Part shown: in pieces, positions 55,122 through 64,000 of the stretch
Layout of the letters: each line of letters starts with the position of its first letter
How positions within the stretch are numbered: position 1 is the first letter of the stretch
Source of the DNA: Methanomassiliicoccales archaeon
GTDB lineage: Archaea; Thermoplasmatota; Thermoplasmata; Methanomassiliicoccales; JACIVX01
Length of the DNA stretch: 64,000 nucleotides
Direction: 5' to 3'
Assembly (NCBI GenBank): GCA_038850735.1
Contig: JAWCLO010000002.1
Span: 41,902 to 105,901, forward strand
Made by a program: the position numbers and the translations under genes
Notes under the pieces: generated by a model
The model's input: only the letters and a program-made list of their open reading frames with translations
Told to the model about the DNA's origin: nothing
Databases searched by the model: none

Positions 55122-55754
55122 TTGAAGGAACATTCTCCTGAAAAAATCGAGGGGGTCTCTGGAACCGTTAGAGAGTTGCTCACGAAAATGAAGGACACTT
55201 CAGAGGTCATCGTTGATCTTGCCTATGCAGCGTTGATGTTTGATAGCAAGGAAATCGCCGAAGAGGTAAGCAAGCTGGAGGAGGAAATGGATACACTGCG
55301 TTATGAAATAAGAATCAGGACGATGCTTGCCGCTAGAACGAAACGAGATGCTATTCAGCTGTCTGGCCTTCTACAGATTGCATCTGCCGCCGCGACAATT
55401 TCTCACGCCGCTGCCGATATGGTTAGATTGCTGGATCTAGATATAGAGAAACGCCCCTTCCTTTCTTTTGTTTTGCGGGAAGCTGAGGAAAAAATCAGAA
55501 TGGTCAATCTCTTAGAACGCTCTGATATGGTCAACAGAACAATAGAGGATTTGGGTGTGGACTACAAGACGGGAATGAGAATCATAGCCATTAAGAGGGG
55601 CAAAAGATGGATTTATGATCCAGAAGATAACGTAAGGTTGAAAGCAGGCGATATTCTAATTGTTAGGGGCACAGAAGATGGATATGAGAAATTGAATAAA
55701 TATGCAAGTGGCGAGATGCCATGGCCCGATGACCTACAATATGAGGGAGGGTAA
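55122..55754 (+). CDS. PhoU-TrkA_C domain protein, first copy
   Basis: 210 residues from TTG. Residues 15-115 are PhoU-like helices (KDTSEVIVDLAYAALMFDSKEIAEEV); residues 125-195 are a TrkA_C/RCK_C domain (GMRIIAIKRGKRWIYDPEDNVRLKAGDILIVRG). This pair of domains regulates potassium or magnesium transport systems by ligand binding. It is a paralogue of the next gene, which starts at its 3' end. Confidence 0.85.
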   Translation: MKEHSPEKIEGVSGTVRELLTKMKDTSEVIVDLAYAALMFDSKEIAEEVSKLEEEMDTLRYEIRIRTMLAARTKRDAIQLSGLLQIASAAATISHAAADMVRLLDLDIEKRPFLSFVLREAEEKIRMVNLLERSDMVNRTIEDLGVDYKTGMRIIAIKRGKRWIYDPEDNVRLKAGDILIVRGTEDGYEKLNKYASGEMPWPDDLQYEGG

Positions 55755-55758
55755 TAAC

Positions 55759-56337
55759 TTGGAAGAGCTCGAAAAGATGTTCTTGGAAGCTAAAGATACC
55801 TCAGAACTAATGATAGACCTTGCGTATTCCTCCCTCTTGTACAATAACAAGGAAATAGCCGAAGAGGTCTTCGTCATGGAGGAGATGGTTGATGAGCTCA
55901 CCAGCCGTCTTCAGGAGGAAGCTATCAAACGGGCGATAGATGACAAGAATGTGCATAAAGCCCTTGCAGTGATTAGACTTGCAACTTCGATCGAAGAGAT
56001 CTCAGATGCTGCGATGCAGATAGCGGACATCGTTTTGAGAGAATTGCAACTACACCCAGTAGTTCACCTCAGTCTTAAGGAATCAGACGTGATCATAACC
56101 ACGGCAAAGGTCAGTGAAAAATCAGAACTTGTGAACAAGACTTTAGAAGAAATCAAATTGCCATCAAGAAGTGGGATGTGGCTTGTAGCCATTAAGAGAG
56201 GAAAGAAATATATTTACGGCCCTGACAAACACGCCGTAATTCAGCCTGATGATATTCTGATCGCACGAGGGCCTCCAGAAGGCGAAGGGTATTTCAAGTG
56301 TCTAGCGGCCGGCGATCAAAACGAGCAATTCAGTTAA
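55759..56337 (+). CDS. PhoU-TrkA_C domain protein, second copy
   Basis: From TTG 55759, preceded by GAGGGAGGG, 192 residues with the same layout as its neighbour: KDTSELMIDLAYSSLLYNNKEIAEEV aligns with the first copy and GMWLVAIKRGKKYIYGPDKHAVIQPDDILIARG with its RCK_C domain. The open frame extends to 55702 inside the previous gene, but the parallel with copy one supports the TTG. The two probably form a heterodimer beside the MgtE-like transporter. Confidence 0.85.
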   Translation: MEELEKMFLEAKDTSELMIDLAYSSLLYNNKEIAEEVFVMEEMVDELTSRLQEEAIKRAIDDKNVHKALAVIRLATSIEEISDAAMQIADIVLRELQLHPVVHLSLKESDVIITTAKVSEKSELVNKTLEEIKLPSRSGMWLVAIKRGKKYIYGPDKHAVIQPDDILIARGPPEGEGYFKCLAAGDQNEQFS

Positions 56338-56409
56338 TAGCGGAAACCTCTGAAGCTTTTTTTGAAAAAAAAATGATTTAGAGCCACCTAGATAGAAATC
56401 TTTTTAAAG

Positions 56410-56482
56410 TAGCCCCGGGCAGATTCGAACTGCCGTCGCAGGATCCAGAGTCCCGCATGATTGACCGCTACACCACGGGGCT
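56410..56482 (-). tRNA. tRNA-Gln (CTG)
   Basis: On the minus strand acceptor AGCCCCG pairs with CGGGGCT; discriminator A. Anticodon loop CTCTGGA gives anticodon CTG, on stem CGGGA/TCCTG; T arm GGCAG-TTCGAAT-CTGCC. 73 bases, no intron, no CCA. Confidence 0.94.
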
Positions 56483-56674
56483 ATAAACAGTTGCGAAAAA
56501 ATCTGCTTGAATTTAATTCTTTTGCATCGAATCCGGAATTTTCCGTAATCGTACGCAGCACCTAATACTGAATGGAAATAATTTTCTTAGATCCATAAAT
56601 AAGAGTTATAATGCGATTTTGCTGTCTCGCGCTCCTTCATAAGTTCCTTTCATAAGTTCAACAGATGTCGTTAT

Positions 56675-57319
56675 TCACTGAATGCCTGAAACGGCGTTTC
56701 GAATTCTTTCAAAAACTTCTTCGATTGATCCTTCTCCATCAATATCAATTAAAAGACCCTTTTTTTGATAGTAATCAATCAATGGCATTGTCGCATTCCT
56801 ATAAGTTTCGAGACGCTCTCTTATAACCTCTTCTGAATCGTCTGATCGTTGAAAGAGCTCGCCACCACATTTATCACATCGACATGTAGTGGAAGGTGGA
56901 TTTGTTTCTAAATTGTAGACTGCGCCACATTGCTTGCATGTCCGCCTTTTTGTAAGTCTGCTCAGTATTACTTTTTCGCTGATATTGAGATTTATAACTC
57001 CCTTTACTACGACGATTTCATCAAGCAATTTTGCCTGTGCCAAATTCCTTGGGAACCCGTCAAAAAGAAGTGTACCATTGGATTTTGATGCTTTGTCCCG
57101 TATCAACTCTATAACAACTTCATCAGGCACCAGCTTTCCAGAATCTACAAAAGACTTCGCCTTCAAGCCTAGGGGCGTCCCTTGCTTTATCGCTTCTCGA
57201 AGCATATCTCCTGTCGAAATATGTACTAGACCCATTACCCTAGCTAATTGCATCGCTTGCGTTCCCTTTCCAGAACCAGGAGGTCCAAGTAATACGAGTG
57301 CAGGTTTCACGATTCCCAT
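56675..57319 (-). CDS. adk: Adenylate kinase, zinc-lid type
   Basis: 214 residues, bacterial-type long-lid adenylate kinase: P-loop LLGPPGSGKGTQA near residues 10-22, STGDMLREAI, FDGFPRNLAQA, and a lid with four zinc cysteines (CKQCG ... CRCDKCGG). It interconverts ATP, ADP and AMP. Many archaea use a different trimeric enzyme, so this form is informative about lineage. GGGATG precedes the ATG. Confidence 0.95.
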   Translation of the reverse strand: MGIVKPALVLLGPPGSGKGTQAMQLARVMGLVHISTGDMLREAIKQGTPLGLKAKSFVDSGKLVPDEVVIELIRDKASKSNGTLLFDGFPRNLAQAKLLDEIVVVKGVINLNISEKVILSRLTKRRTCKQCGAVYNLETNPPSTTCRCDKCGGELFQRSDDSEEVIRERLETYRNATMPLIDYYQKKGLLIDIDGEGSIEEVFERIRNAVSGIQ

Positions 57320-57455
57320 GGTATAATTTCATCCCTATAGATTTTTTCCTAACCTCCCAGATAAAGATGTCTAAAAGAAACTTTTTTCCTTAATTTGAGT
57401 TGCAGTATGCATAAATATTTTTTATCGGTGCCATCATTTCCCAATTGGTGTCGAC

Positions 57456-58880
57456 TTGGAAACGCAACTACTGGATAAAATAAAAGATATTGTGGGAGAT
57501 GAGAACTGTTCAACCCGCATAGCTGACCTATACACCTACGGCTTTGATGCATCAATACATCATAAGACCCCAGATCTAGTGGTTCAACCTCGAACAACGG
57601 AAGAAGTGTCACAAATACTGAAGCTGGCGAATGATAGCAAAATACCAGTGCTTGCAAGAGGTGGAGGTACCGGGCTGTGCGGGAGTGCGGTTCCTGTATG
57701 GGGCGGTATTGTATTAGATATGACTAGGATGAACAAAATTAAAGAGATTAGAGTAGAAGACCTCTATTGTGTTGTAGAACCTGGTGTAGTTTATGACAAA
57801 TTGAACGAATCTCTAGCGCCATACGGCTTCTTCTTTCCACCGACACCAGGAAGCGGGGAAGCATGCACGATCGGCGGGATGGTAGCCACAAACGCATCAG
57901 GAATGCGTGCTATAAAGTATGGCGCAACGCGAGATTATGTGCTTGGCCTTGAAGTAGTTCTAGCTAATGGGGATATAATAAGAACGGGCACGCGGACTAT
58001 GAAAAATTCATCAGGATATCAGTTGGAGCGGCTGTTCGTCGGCAGTGAGGGGACACTTGGAGTTATAACAGAAGTCATACTCAGGATTGCACCGAAGCCA
58101 AGAAAGTCAGCTATGGCCGTTGCAGCGTTTGATTCGCTTGAGAAAGCTGGTAGATGTGTCTCTGCAATCATCGCGAAACCTTTAATTCCATCAGCTATTG
58201 AACTCATGGATAAGATTTGTATCAAAGCCGTCAATAAGACCATGAATGTCGGTTTTCCAGATTGTGAGGCGCTTTGTTTAATAGAGGTTGATGGTGATCC
58301 GAAAGTTGTTGAGGATGAGGTTAGAATTGTTCATACAATCTGCAAGGAAACAGGCGCTTTGAGCGTGGAATTTTCAACAGATGCTAAGCAGATGGCGAAA
58401 TGGACTGCTGGAAGAAAGGCAGTCCTTCCCGCACTCAGCAGATATGGTGATGAATACGTTTCTGTCTCATTGGCTGACGATATGGCCGTTCCGATATCAA
58501 AAATTCCAGAAACCGTTGTGGCTTTTCAGAAAATAGCAGAACGAAATCATGTGATTATTGGTACATACGGTCACGCGGCCGATGGAAACCTTCACACAAA
58601 GATGCTGTTAAATCCGCTATCTGAAGAATCGTGGAAAAATGGGGAAAAGGCAGTGGCAGAGATCTTTGATGCGGTTATTGCTGTCGGGGGAACGGTTACC
58701 GGCGAACACGGTGTCGGAATTTCAAAGGCCCCGTATATGCAAAAAGAAAGAAGGGATACGTTGGCATTAATGAAAACCATCAAACAGGCACTCGATCCAA
58801 ACAATATCCTAAATCCTGGAAAGTTGATGGAGTGGAACGGGAGTATCATAAAATATCTCCGATATCCTGCCAACCCTTAG
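57456..58880 (+). CDS. FAD-linked 2-hydroxyacid oxidase, GlcD type
   Basis: 474 residues from TTG. A PCMH FAD domain (PVLARGGGTGLCGSAVP near 68-84, and CTIGGMVATNASGMRAIKYG) precedes the FAD-oxidase C-terminal domain, with the histidine motif YGHAADGNLHTKM and GGTVTGEHGVG. Such enzymes oxidise glycolate or D-lactate and hand electrons to a CCG iron-sulfur subunit. No glcF is adjacent; the gene at 20057 is a possible partner. Confidence 0.92.
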   Translation: METQLLDKIKDIVGDENCSTRIADLYTYGFDASIHHKTPDLVVQPRTTEEVSQILKLANDSKIPVLARGGGTGLCGSAVPVWGGIVLDMTRMNKIKEIRVEDLYCVVEPGVVYDKLNESLAPYGFFFPPTPGSGEACTIGGMVATNASGMRAIKYGATRDYVLGLEVVLANGDIIRTGTRTMKNSSGYQLERLFVGSEGTLGVITEVILRIAPKPRKSAMAVAAFDSLEKAGRCVSAIIAKPLIPSAIELMDKICIKAVNKTMNVGFPDCEALCLIEVDGDPKVVEDEVRIVHTICKETGALSVEFSTDAKQMAKWTAGRKAVLPALSRYGDEYVSVSLADDMAVPISKIPETVVAFQKIAERNHVIIGTYGHAADGNLHTKMLLNPLSEESWKNGEKAVAEIFDAVIAVGGTVTGEHGVGISKAPYMQKERRDTLALMKTIKQALDPNNILNPGKLMEWNGSIIKYLRYPANP

Positions 58881-59163
58881 TAACTGAGAAATTATGTGAT
58901 CTCTTTCAAGATCATTGAAAAATAGATCGTTAATGTCTTCGAGGCGAATGCACTTGCTTTTGTCCGTGGTAAGAACATGATCACCAGAAAATTCTAGACT
59001 TTGAGGCGTCCTCGGCAAGACCAGACCGCGTAAGCGATTGATTTTGCATGAAATTGCATGCTAGCGAGTCTTCAAATTATTGGATTCAGCGATTGGGTCT
59101 GATACACTTGCCCCAGATAGAAAGTCTGAGAGCATGCTCAGAAAACGAACTTTCAACAAAGTT

Positions 59164-59817
59164 CTAGAAAACCAGACCCAAGGAAAACACCAGCAATACT
59201 ATCGTTATCGCGAAGACAACTACAAAAATAGGCACATTCCACCTTACAATCTTCGAGCCATCAAGAGGCGGAAGCGGAATCATGTTGAAAACTGCCAGGA
59301 ATAGATTTATCACACTTACCCACCTAAATACAAATGCGGCAATGGATAAAGGGGGCGAAACAAACCACAGCCCGTAGAAAACTGCTCCGAGCGCAAGATT
59401 TGTTGAGGGACCTGAAAGACTGATGATGCCATTTTGTCTGCGGGTCATGTTGCCTTGAATGTAAACTGCACCTGGTGCAGCGAACACAAATCCAAAGAAT
59501 GCAAACGCCAAAGCAAGTATCAATCCGAATGGATAAATCCTAAACTCAGCCCATGCGCCCCTTTTTTGAGCTGTGAATTTGTGAGCTAATTCGTGCAGAA
59601 GAAATCCAGTAAGAACGACGAGAAATGAAATTCCGAGAGAATATCCGAAAGCTTCCGTAATAGATACCTTCAGCTGGTAAGCCGTCGAATCCACGAGAAC
59701 AATGCCAAATGCCAAAGTAAGTACAGCGACGGCAATCAGGATATGGATGATTTCCGTTCTCCCAAATCTTGTTCGCCGATATCCGTATGGCAAATAAATC
59801 GAATATTCATCAAACAT
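59164..59817 (-). CDS. M50-family intramembrane metalloprotease
   Basis: 217 residues with about five hydrophobic segments. The zinc site is HELAHK (HExxH, near residue 75), and the second motif is NMIPLPPLDGSK near residue 188, replacing NPxPxxDG. This fits the short archaeal site-2-protease group without PDZ or CBS domains. It cuts transmembrane substrates, none of which can be named here. Confidence 0.9.
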   Translation of the reverse strand: MFDEYSIYLPYGYRRTRFGRTEIIHILIAVAVLTLAFGIVLVDSTAYQLKVSITEAFGYSLGISFLVVLTGFLLHELAHKFTAQKRGAWAEFRIYPFGLILALAFAFFGFVFAAPGAVYIQGNMTRRQNGIISLSGPSTNLALGAVFYGLWFVSPPLSIAAFVFRWVSVINLFLAVFNMIPLPPLDGSKIVRWNVPIFVVVFAITIVLLVFSLGLVF

Positions 59818-60040
59818 CTAAATCACGAATCTAAATCCCGAGCTCCAAACATTTATTTCTAGCTTATGCATCGTGGCTTGTAGATATCTCAGTCCGAATT
59901 ACCTGGAATATTACAAATTAAGACCCATGATAGATTGTCATATCGAACCTAAATCCATTCCTACATCCTTTGATCCTTTATGTTTCGCCAATTACTTTAA
60001 ATAAAACATTATATAAAAACAGTTGGGAGGCTAACAAGCA

Positions 60041-61960
60041 TTGACGAACAGTGTGAATAAAAAGAAAGCAGCTCGGAAGGCATTCAAACATGGTAAAATT
60101 ACCTTCAAGTGGTGTAGAAACTGCGCGACACTGATTTTAGGGGAGAAATGCAGTGTGTGCGGAAATACGGGCAGAACGTTCAGCGTCACCATGCCTGGGG
60201 ATCTAAGACCATGCCTTGATGAGGGCAATTTAATTATCAAAAGACTCTTCGAAAAGCACTTTGATATACCGAATCCCTTTAACGGTCTCCAGATCCTTCT
60301 TAACAAGATTCCTGGAATAGACAGAGCTGATGAAATTATTGTCGATGGTTGGCTAATTGGCACGATTAGCTTTGATCCAATTATAGACGACTTTAGACTG
60401 GAATTAAAGGTCGATGGCGCCCGCGCACTTGTCGACGTAGCCAAAAGTGGGATCATTGAGATTAGACCACCTGGCGGACACATGAAAGGAAAGACAATCT
60501 CCGGGAAATTCGTTGAGCGTGTTCACGGTAAATTCGATGTCAATGATCCTGTTATCGTCGTTGCTGGTGACTATATTTGCGCAGGAATAGCTAGGGCGTC
60601 AAGCAATAGGATTTTTGACGCTGAAAAGGGTGTAGGTATCAGAGATGTTGGAAAAGGGCGTGTCGTATTTTCAAAAAAGAAAACCTGTTGGTCAAAATTC
60701 ATTCAAGCAAACATCGATCACTTCAAGTATCTAGAAAGTAAAGCGGTCAGTGATGTCAAATCGTATCTTCGGAACAATAGTAATATCCCAGTAACTCTTT
60801 CATTTAGCGGAGGAAAGGATTCTCTTGCTTGCTACGAGATTATGAGAAGAACATCTATTGATTTCTCACTGCTTTTTGTAAATACTGGTCTGGAATTTCC
60901 TGAAACCGTGAAATACGTACGATGCTTTGCAGAAAAGTGCGGTTTGAAATTACTCGTTGCAGATGCGAAAGACGAGTTTTGGAAAAATGTCGATTTTTTC
61001 GGTCCACCAGCAAAAGATTTTAGGTGGTGCTGCAAGGTCTGCAAGCTTGCGCCCTTAACATCCCTCATTGAGAGTCATTTTCCAAACGGAACAATCACGA
61101 TAGAGGGCAACAGGATTTTTGAATCCTTTGCAAGAGCAAGAATTGCTTTTGTTGACGCGAATCCATTTGTCCCAAATCAAATCATCCTAAATCCAATTAG
61201 AGAATGGAGGGCGATTGAAGTCTGGGGATATATATGGTGGAGGCATCTTGATTACAATCCGCTTTACGAAAAAGATTATGAAAGGATAGGCTGCTATCTG
61301 TGCCCTGCTTGCCTCGCAAGCGAGTGGAAAATAACCAGAGAATTGCATCCTGATCTTACGAGATCATGGGAAAAGTATCTAATGCACTGGGCGTCGAGAT
61401 TTGGGTTGCCCATGGAATTCGTGAGGTATGGATTCTGGCGATGGAAAATACTACCCAGTAAGATGAAGAAATTTGCAGCAGTTGTGAATCTTCCCGTCTC
61501 CCATACCAGATCCGATGGTATTCAAATGAAAATGGCGCCTGGTGCATCCCCGTGTATTAGCGGAGGATATACCATAGAAGGCGTACTCAACATCCCCCGA
61601 CGGAGGAATTTTTCGAAAATTGCCGAGCTCTTAAAGACGATCGGTTCAGTAAGATACTCAGACGAATACCAGATAGTTATGGTAAGAAATAAAATTGGAA
61701 ATGCAAAAGTCTTTGGAGGGGGACAAATCGTTTCCACTGCTAGTTGCCCAACAGATGCTAAGAGGTTATTTGAAGCGACGACAAAGGCGCTACTGCGTTC
61801 TCAACTCTGCACAGAATGCGGTGTTTGTGTAAGAAGCTGCGGTATGAAGGCAATCACACTTGATGATGGTCCGTTGATTTCTGATGAGAAATGCACTCGG
61901 TGCGGAAAATGCTCAGACGTATGTGTTGTTGCGCATTACTACGATAAACTCGTTTCTTGA
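60041..61960 (+). CDS. PAPS-reductase-like protein with zinc ribbon, PUA-like and ferredoxin domains
   Basis: 639 residues from TTG, with GGGAGG upstream. Domain order: zinc ribbon (WCRNCATLILGEKCSVCG, 24-41), a region with a PUA-like RNA-binding stretch (about 140-205), a PP-loop ATPase domain (LSFSGGKDSLACYE, near 252) with WCCKVCK and a second cysteine group CYLCPACLASEWK, and two C-terminal [4Fe-4S] motifs (CTECGVCVRSCG, CTRCGKCSDVC). The family is known from archaea but the reaction is unclear; a tRNA sulfur-transfer role is suggested by PP-loop plus PUA. Confidence 0.82.
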   Translation: MTNSVNKKKAARKAFKHGKITFKWCRNCATLILGEKCSVCGNTGRTFSVTMPGDLRPCLDEGNLIIKRLFEKHFDIPNPFNGLQILLNKIPGIDRADEIIVDGWLIGTISFDPIIDDFRLELKVDGARALVDVAKSGIIEIRPPGGHMKGKTISGKFVERVHGKFDVNDPVIVVAGDYICAGIARASSNRIFDAEKGVGIRDVGKGRVVFSKKKTCWSKFIQANIDHFKYLESKAVSDVKSYLRNNSNIPVTLSFSGGKDSLACYEIMRRTSIDFSLLFVNTGLEFPETVKYVRCFAEKCGLKLLVADAKDEFWKNVDFFGPPAKDFRWCCKVCKLAPLTSLIESHFPNGTITIEGNRIFESFARARIAFVDANPFVPNQIILNPIREWRAIEVWGYIWWRHLDYNPLYEKDYERIGCYLCPACLASEWKITRELHPDLTRSWEKYLMHWASRFGLPMEFVRYGFWRWKILPSKMKKFAAVVNLPVSHTRSDGIQMKMAPGASPCISGGYTIEGVLNIPRRRNFSKIAELLKTIGSVRYSDEYQIVMVRNKIGNAKVFGGGQIVSTASCPTDAKRLFEATTKALLRSQLCTECGVCVRSCGMKAITLDDGPLISDEKCTRCGKCSDVCVVAHYYDKLVS

Positions 61961-62059
61961 TAATTCGTGATAGTAATTATGATGAATCGCTTTTTATAGC
62001 GATGTGGTAAAGCGTGGCAATTCCTCATTTTTAAATACTTAAATCAATTCCATCATCAT

Positions 62060-62779
62060 ATGAATACGAATGCCCTCATAGCAGGGTTTCTTGGTTTTGC
62101 CACCTCAATGGTCATGATGTTTTGGACTTTAAGAAACTATACCTATCCGAAGGTCGAGAAACCACTATTTGACGATAGAAAAGCTTTTGGCCTATTTACA
62201 ATAGGACTTGTCATCGGTATCGTGGTATTCAGCGCCCAGAGCTACTTCGACCTAGCATTTGTCTTGGCAGCGCTACTCTTCGCGCTAGGTGAGGAGGCTG
62301 TTAAATTGATCATACTCAATCTGCCAAGATTCCGAAATAGAATTGATACATGTTTTTACGGTCTTGCCCTTGGACTGGGTATAGGAAGTACCATAGCATT
62401 TGCATCTGCGTACTACGCCATGGCATTCATTGAGACAATAAAGCCCTTCACAATGATCACAATAATTATTCTCACATTTCAATTAGTGTTACTTCATGGT
62501 TCAACGGGAGCGACGATTGGCATTGGCGTTGCGAGGGGGTCTCCAGGAAGCATGTTCGCCCAGGCAGCCCTTGTACATATCAGTTACAGTCTTGTTCTCA
62601 TACCCTTTTATTCTCTTGAACTTGGATATGGCATATTTTTCTTTATACTTGCCTTTCTAGGTCTCCTTCTTTACTATTTATATGTTCATTACCGCCTAAT
62701 TCCATCATTCGTTTCCGACGCCATCATGAAATTTGAAACTAAAGAATCTCGTAACCCCACCAATAAAGGTCGATTATAG
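62060..62779 (+). CDS. PrsW-like membrane protein
   Basis: 239 residues, roughly seven or eight hydrophobic helices. The EE..K motif (LGEEAVKLIIL, near 76), YGLALGLGIGSTIAF and LLHGSTGATIGIG (His near 149) fit the PrsW/CPBP-like intramembrane protease family. The ATG sits 60 bases after TTTTTATAGCG, a TATA candidate. Substrate unknown; protease activity is inferred from the family. Confidence 0.75.
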   Translation: MNTNALIAGFLGFATSMVMMFWTLRNYTYPKVEKPLFDDRKAFGLFTIGLVIGIVVFSAQSYFDLAFVLAALLFALGEEAVKLIILNLPRFRNRIDTCFYGLALGLGIGSTIAFASAYYAMAFIETIKPFTMITIIILTFQLVLLHGSTGATIGIGVARGSPGSMFAQAALVHISYSLVLIPFYSLELGYGIFFFILAFLGLLLYYLYVHYRLIPSFVSDAIMKFETKESRNPTNKGRL

Positions 62780-62897
62780 ACGAATTATGAGCATTCCAAA
62801 AAGAATGATCAGAAGAATTATGGACGGTGGAAGCAACTAGATCTCATCTTCCCTTTCAAAATACCGTGAAGACATGGGTGACAGGCCGCAGAAAATG

Positions 62898-63341
62898 TCA
62901 GACTTTTTTATAATACCCAGGTCTCGGTTCGTAGAGAATCCCTTCTGATAGAAGCTTTTCGATCAGAACCTCAGTTATGTGCACATTCCCGATTAATTTA
63001 CTAAGGTCATCTATTGTGAATTCACCCTTCTCTCTGCACAGGTCATCGATCATTTTTACTATCGAAGATTCATCCCGAGGCGTCTTCGCCGGAGCGGTCT
63101 TGGAAAGTAGATATTCATTTTCACCAAGGGATTTATCAATCGAACTTTTGCGATCCGCAACTAGTTGGTAACTAAGCTTCTGCACCGCCACGACGAGTTC
63201 CCTCTCAGATTCGGTTTTAAAATATATGTTGAGTTTCTTGGGATTGATTCTCTTCCCACAAGACGGGCACGTACACTTTTCAGAAAGTAACTTAATACCA
63301 ATCGGCTTATGGCAATGGGGGCATACAACAACGCAAAACAT
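62898..63341 (-). CDS. Zinc-ribbon protein with C-terminal winged helix
   Basis: 147 residues from ATG 63341. CPHCHKPIG and CPSCGKRI form an N-terminal zinc ribbon; residues 90-147 look like a winged helix (FTIDDLSKLIGNVHITEVLIEKLLSEGIL). It could be a DNA or RNA binding regulator. It starts in a one-base overlap with the pdaD stop, so the two are coupled. Confidence 0.75.
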   Translation of the reverse strand: MFCVVVCPHCHKPIGIKLLSEKCTCPSCGKRINPKKLNIYFKTESERELVVAVQKLSYQLVADRKSSIDKSLGENEYLLSKTAPAKTPRDESSIVKMIDDLCREKGEFTIDDLSKLIGNVHITEVLIEKLLSEGILYEPRPGYYKKV

Positions 63342-63811
63342 CAATACTCAACAAATACTAGTGCCGCTATGCAAGCACCATAGTGATCCATTGGTACAGA
63401 TAGTTCTTCAATCTTGTAGCGTATAGACTTAAACTCTACGCCCCTCAGCTTCGCCATTTCGTGCATTTTCCATTCGAGTACTTCTCTAAGCGCCTTCTTT
63501 GTCCCATGCATATGCCCTTCTGCTACGTATCCTCCTTTTCCATCCTTTCGAAAGCCATACGCAATGCCCGCGGAAATCATTTCCCCTTCTCCGCCTCTCA
63601 TTTGCGCGAGAACGCAGTGCGTAATTGCACCCATTGGCAAAGCCCTCTGTGGGACCTGCTTCGCCCCAATCGGGAGAATGGAAGAGACAGACACGATGTT
63701 CAATTCGCCTATCTTCGCCTTTAAAAGTGCTTCATCGAACGCATTGAGATCTGAAACTTTGCTCACTGCCGAGCCTGAAGTTACAAAGAATTTCTTAGGA
63801 ATTATCTGCAT
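63341..63811 (-). CDS. pdaD: Pyruvoyl-dependent arginine decarboxylase
   Basis: 156 residues. The proenzyme self-cleaves between S43 and S44 of IVSVSSILP, turning the second serine into pyruvoyl. GHMHGTKKALRE and the C-terminal DHYGACIAALV are family features. The enzyme makes agmatine from arginine, feeding polyamine synthesis and agmatidine modification of tRNA-Ile. The coupled zinc-ribbon protein is unusual company. Confidence 0.94.
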   Translation of the reverse strand: MQIIPKKFFVTSGSAVSKVSDLNAFDEALLKAKIGELNIVSVSSILPIGAKQVPQRALPMGAITHCVLAQMRGGEGEMISAGIAYGFRKDGKGGYVAEGHMHGTKKALREVLEWKMHEMAKLRGVEFKSIRYKIEELSVPMDHYGACIAALVFVEY

Positions 63812-64000
63812 TAGGCGTCGTATTGATATCGGTAGAATTTAAGCATTTCTATTGTGTTTTCTTATTTCACTAATTGGCAGAACTCGCAATTCCCTTTCCA
63901 GCAACTTCAAATCTCGAGGATTGAGCGTCTGAGGACTGATAGGTATCAGTAGAATAGAATTTGTGACAGCTACGTTTTCATTTAAAAGTTGCACAAATTT

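Noticed and set aside
58809..59018. 69-codon minus-strand frame at the end of the GlcD-type gene
   Set aside because: Partly antisense to glcD and without family support; I considered a decayed gene but could not support it.

Overview
The window is chromosomal DNA from an archaeon. Evidence: archaeal-type ribosomal and RNA polymerase genes (eL37, eL18, uL13, uS9, eS1, RpoN), an Lsm protein, aRF1, the archaeal purine enzyme PurP, D-aminoacyl-tRNA deacylase DtdA, pyruvoyl arginine decarboxylase, the KEOPS ATPase Kae1, TATA-box promoters 25-30 bases ahead of starts, and tRNA introns bounded by bulge-helix-bulge motifs. Gene content (bacterial-type adenylate kinase, split archaeal glutamate synthase, winged-helix/TPR protein) suggests a euryarchaeote of the Thermoplasmata / Thermoplasmatota type; this placement is inference. 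No methanogenesis genes, rRNA, CRISPR array, transposase or phage gene was seen.

Layout. 1-6.3 kb (minus): 5' part of kae1, a glutaredoxin-like gene, intron-bearing tRNA-Val (plus), tRNA-Ala, then AMMECR1 - pyrC - YkgJ-like - lsm - rpl37e - purF. 6.4-11 kb: CBS/zinc-ribbon protein; aldehyde:ferredoxin oxidoreductase with its polyferredoxin; ArsA/Get3-type ATPase with a small partner; then an 870-base gap. 11.8-17 kb: PhoU-like regulator divergent from a small unknown gene and the three-piece glutamate synthase. 17.4-18.3 kb: eS1 whose reading frame runs into an intron-bearing tRNA-Met. 18.7-30.3 kb: larA-like - CCG iron-sulfur protein - folP; M20 peptidase - cysteine synthase; polyferredoxin - NADH-oxidase-like flavoprotein; acetyl-CoA synthetase coupled to a tandem RAM/ACT-like protein. 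30.4-33.2 kb (minus): acidic protein, AIM24, tRNA-Pro, and the eL18-uL13-uS9-RpoN operon. 33.4-37.4 kb: endonuclease IV-like and hxlB (plus) facing a four-gene ubiquitin-like cassette (minus): E1, ubiquitin-like modifier, E2, JAMM/Rpn11-like isopeptidase. 37.6-48.4 kb: trpS-trmO, pheS, a wHTH-TPR protein, dtdA, pyrH, prf1-argS-GNAT. 48.4-64 kb: lplA, a large PKD surface protein, purP, an MgtE/SLC41 transporter divergent from two tandem PhoU-TrkA_C proteins, tRNA-Gln, adk, GlcD-type oxidase, M50 protease, a multi-domain PAPS-reductase-like protein, a PrsW-like membrane protein, and pdaD with a zinc-ribbon partner.

The outstanding system is the ubiquitin-like conjugation cassette at 35031-37345. 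All catalytic signatures are visible: E1 nucleotide fold and candidate catalytic Cys, E2 HPN plus Cys, JAMM metal ligands, and a modifier that ends directly in Gly-Gly with lysines at the positions of ubiquitin K6 and K48. No RING E3 is visible nearby. The second notable point is the eS1/tRNA-Met overlap, where the eS1 stop codon lies across the exon-intron junction of the tRNA anticodon loop. Metabolically the genes suggest a heterotroph using lactate or other 2-hydroxy acids, aldehydes and acetate with ferredoxin-linked oxidation; this is inferred from families only.
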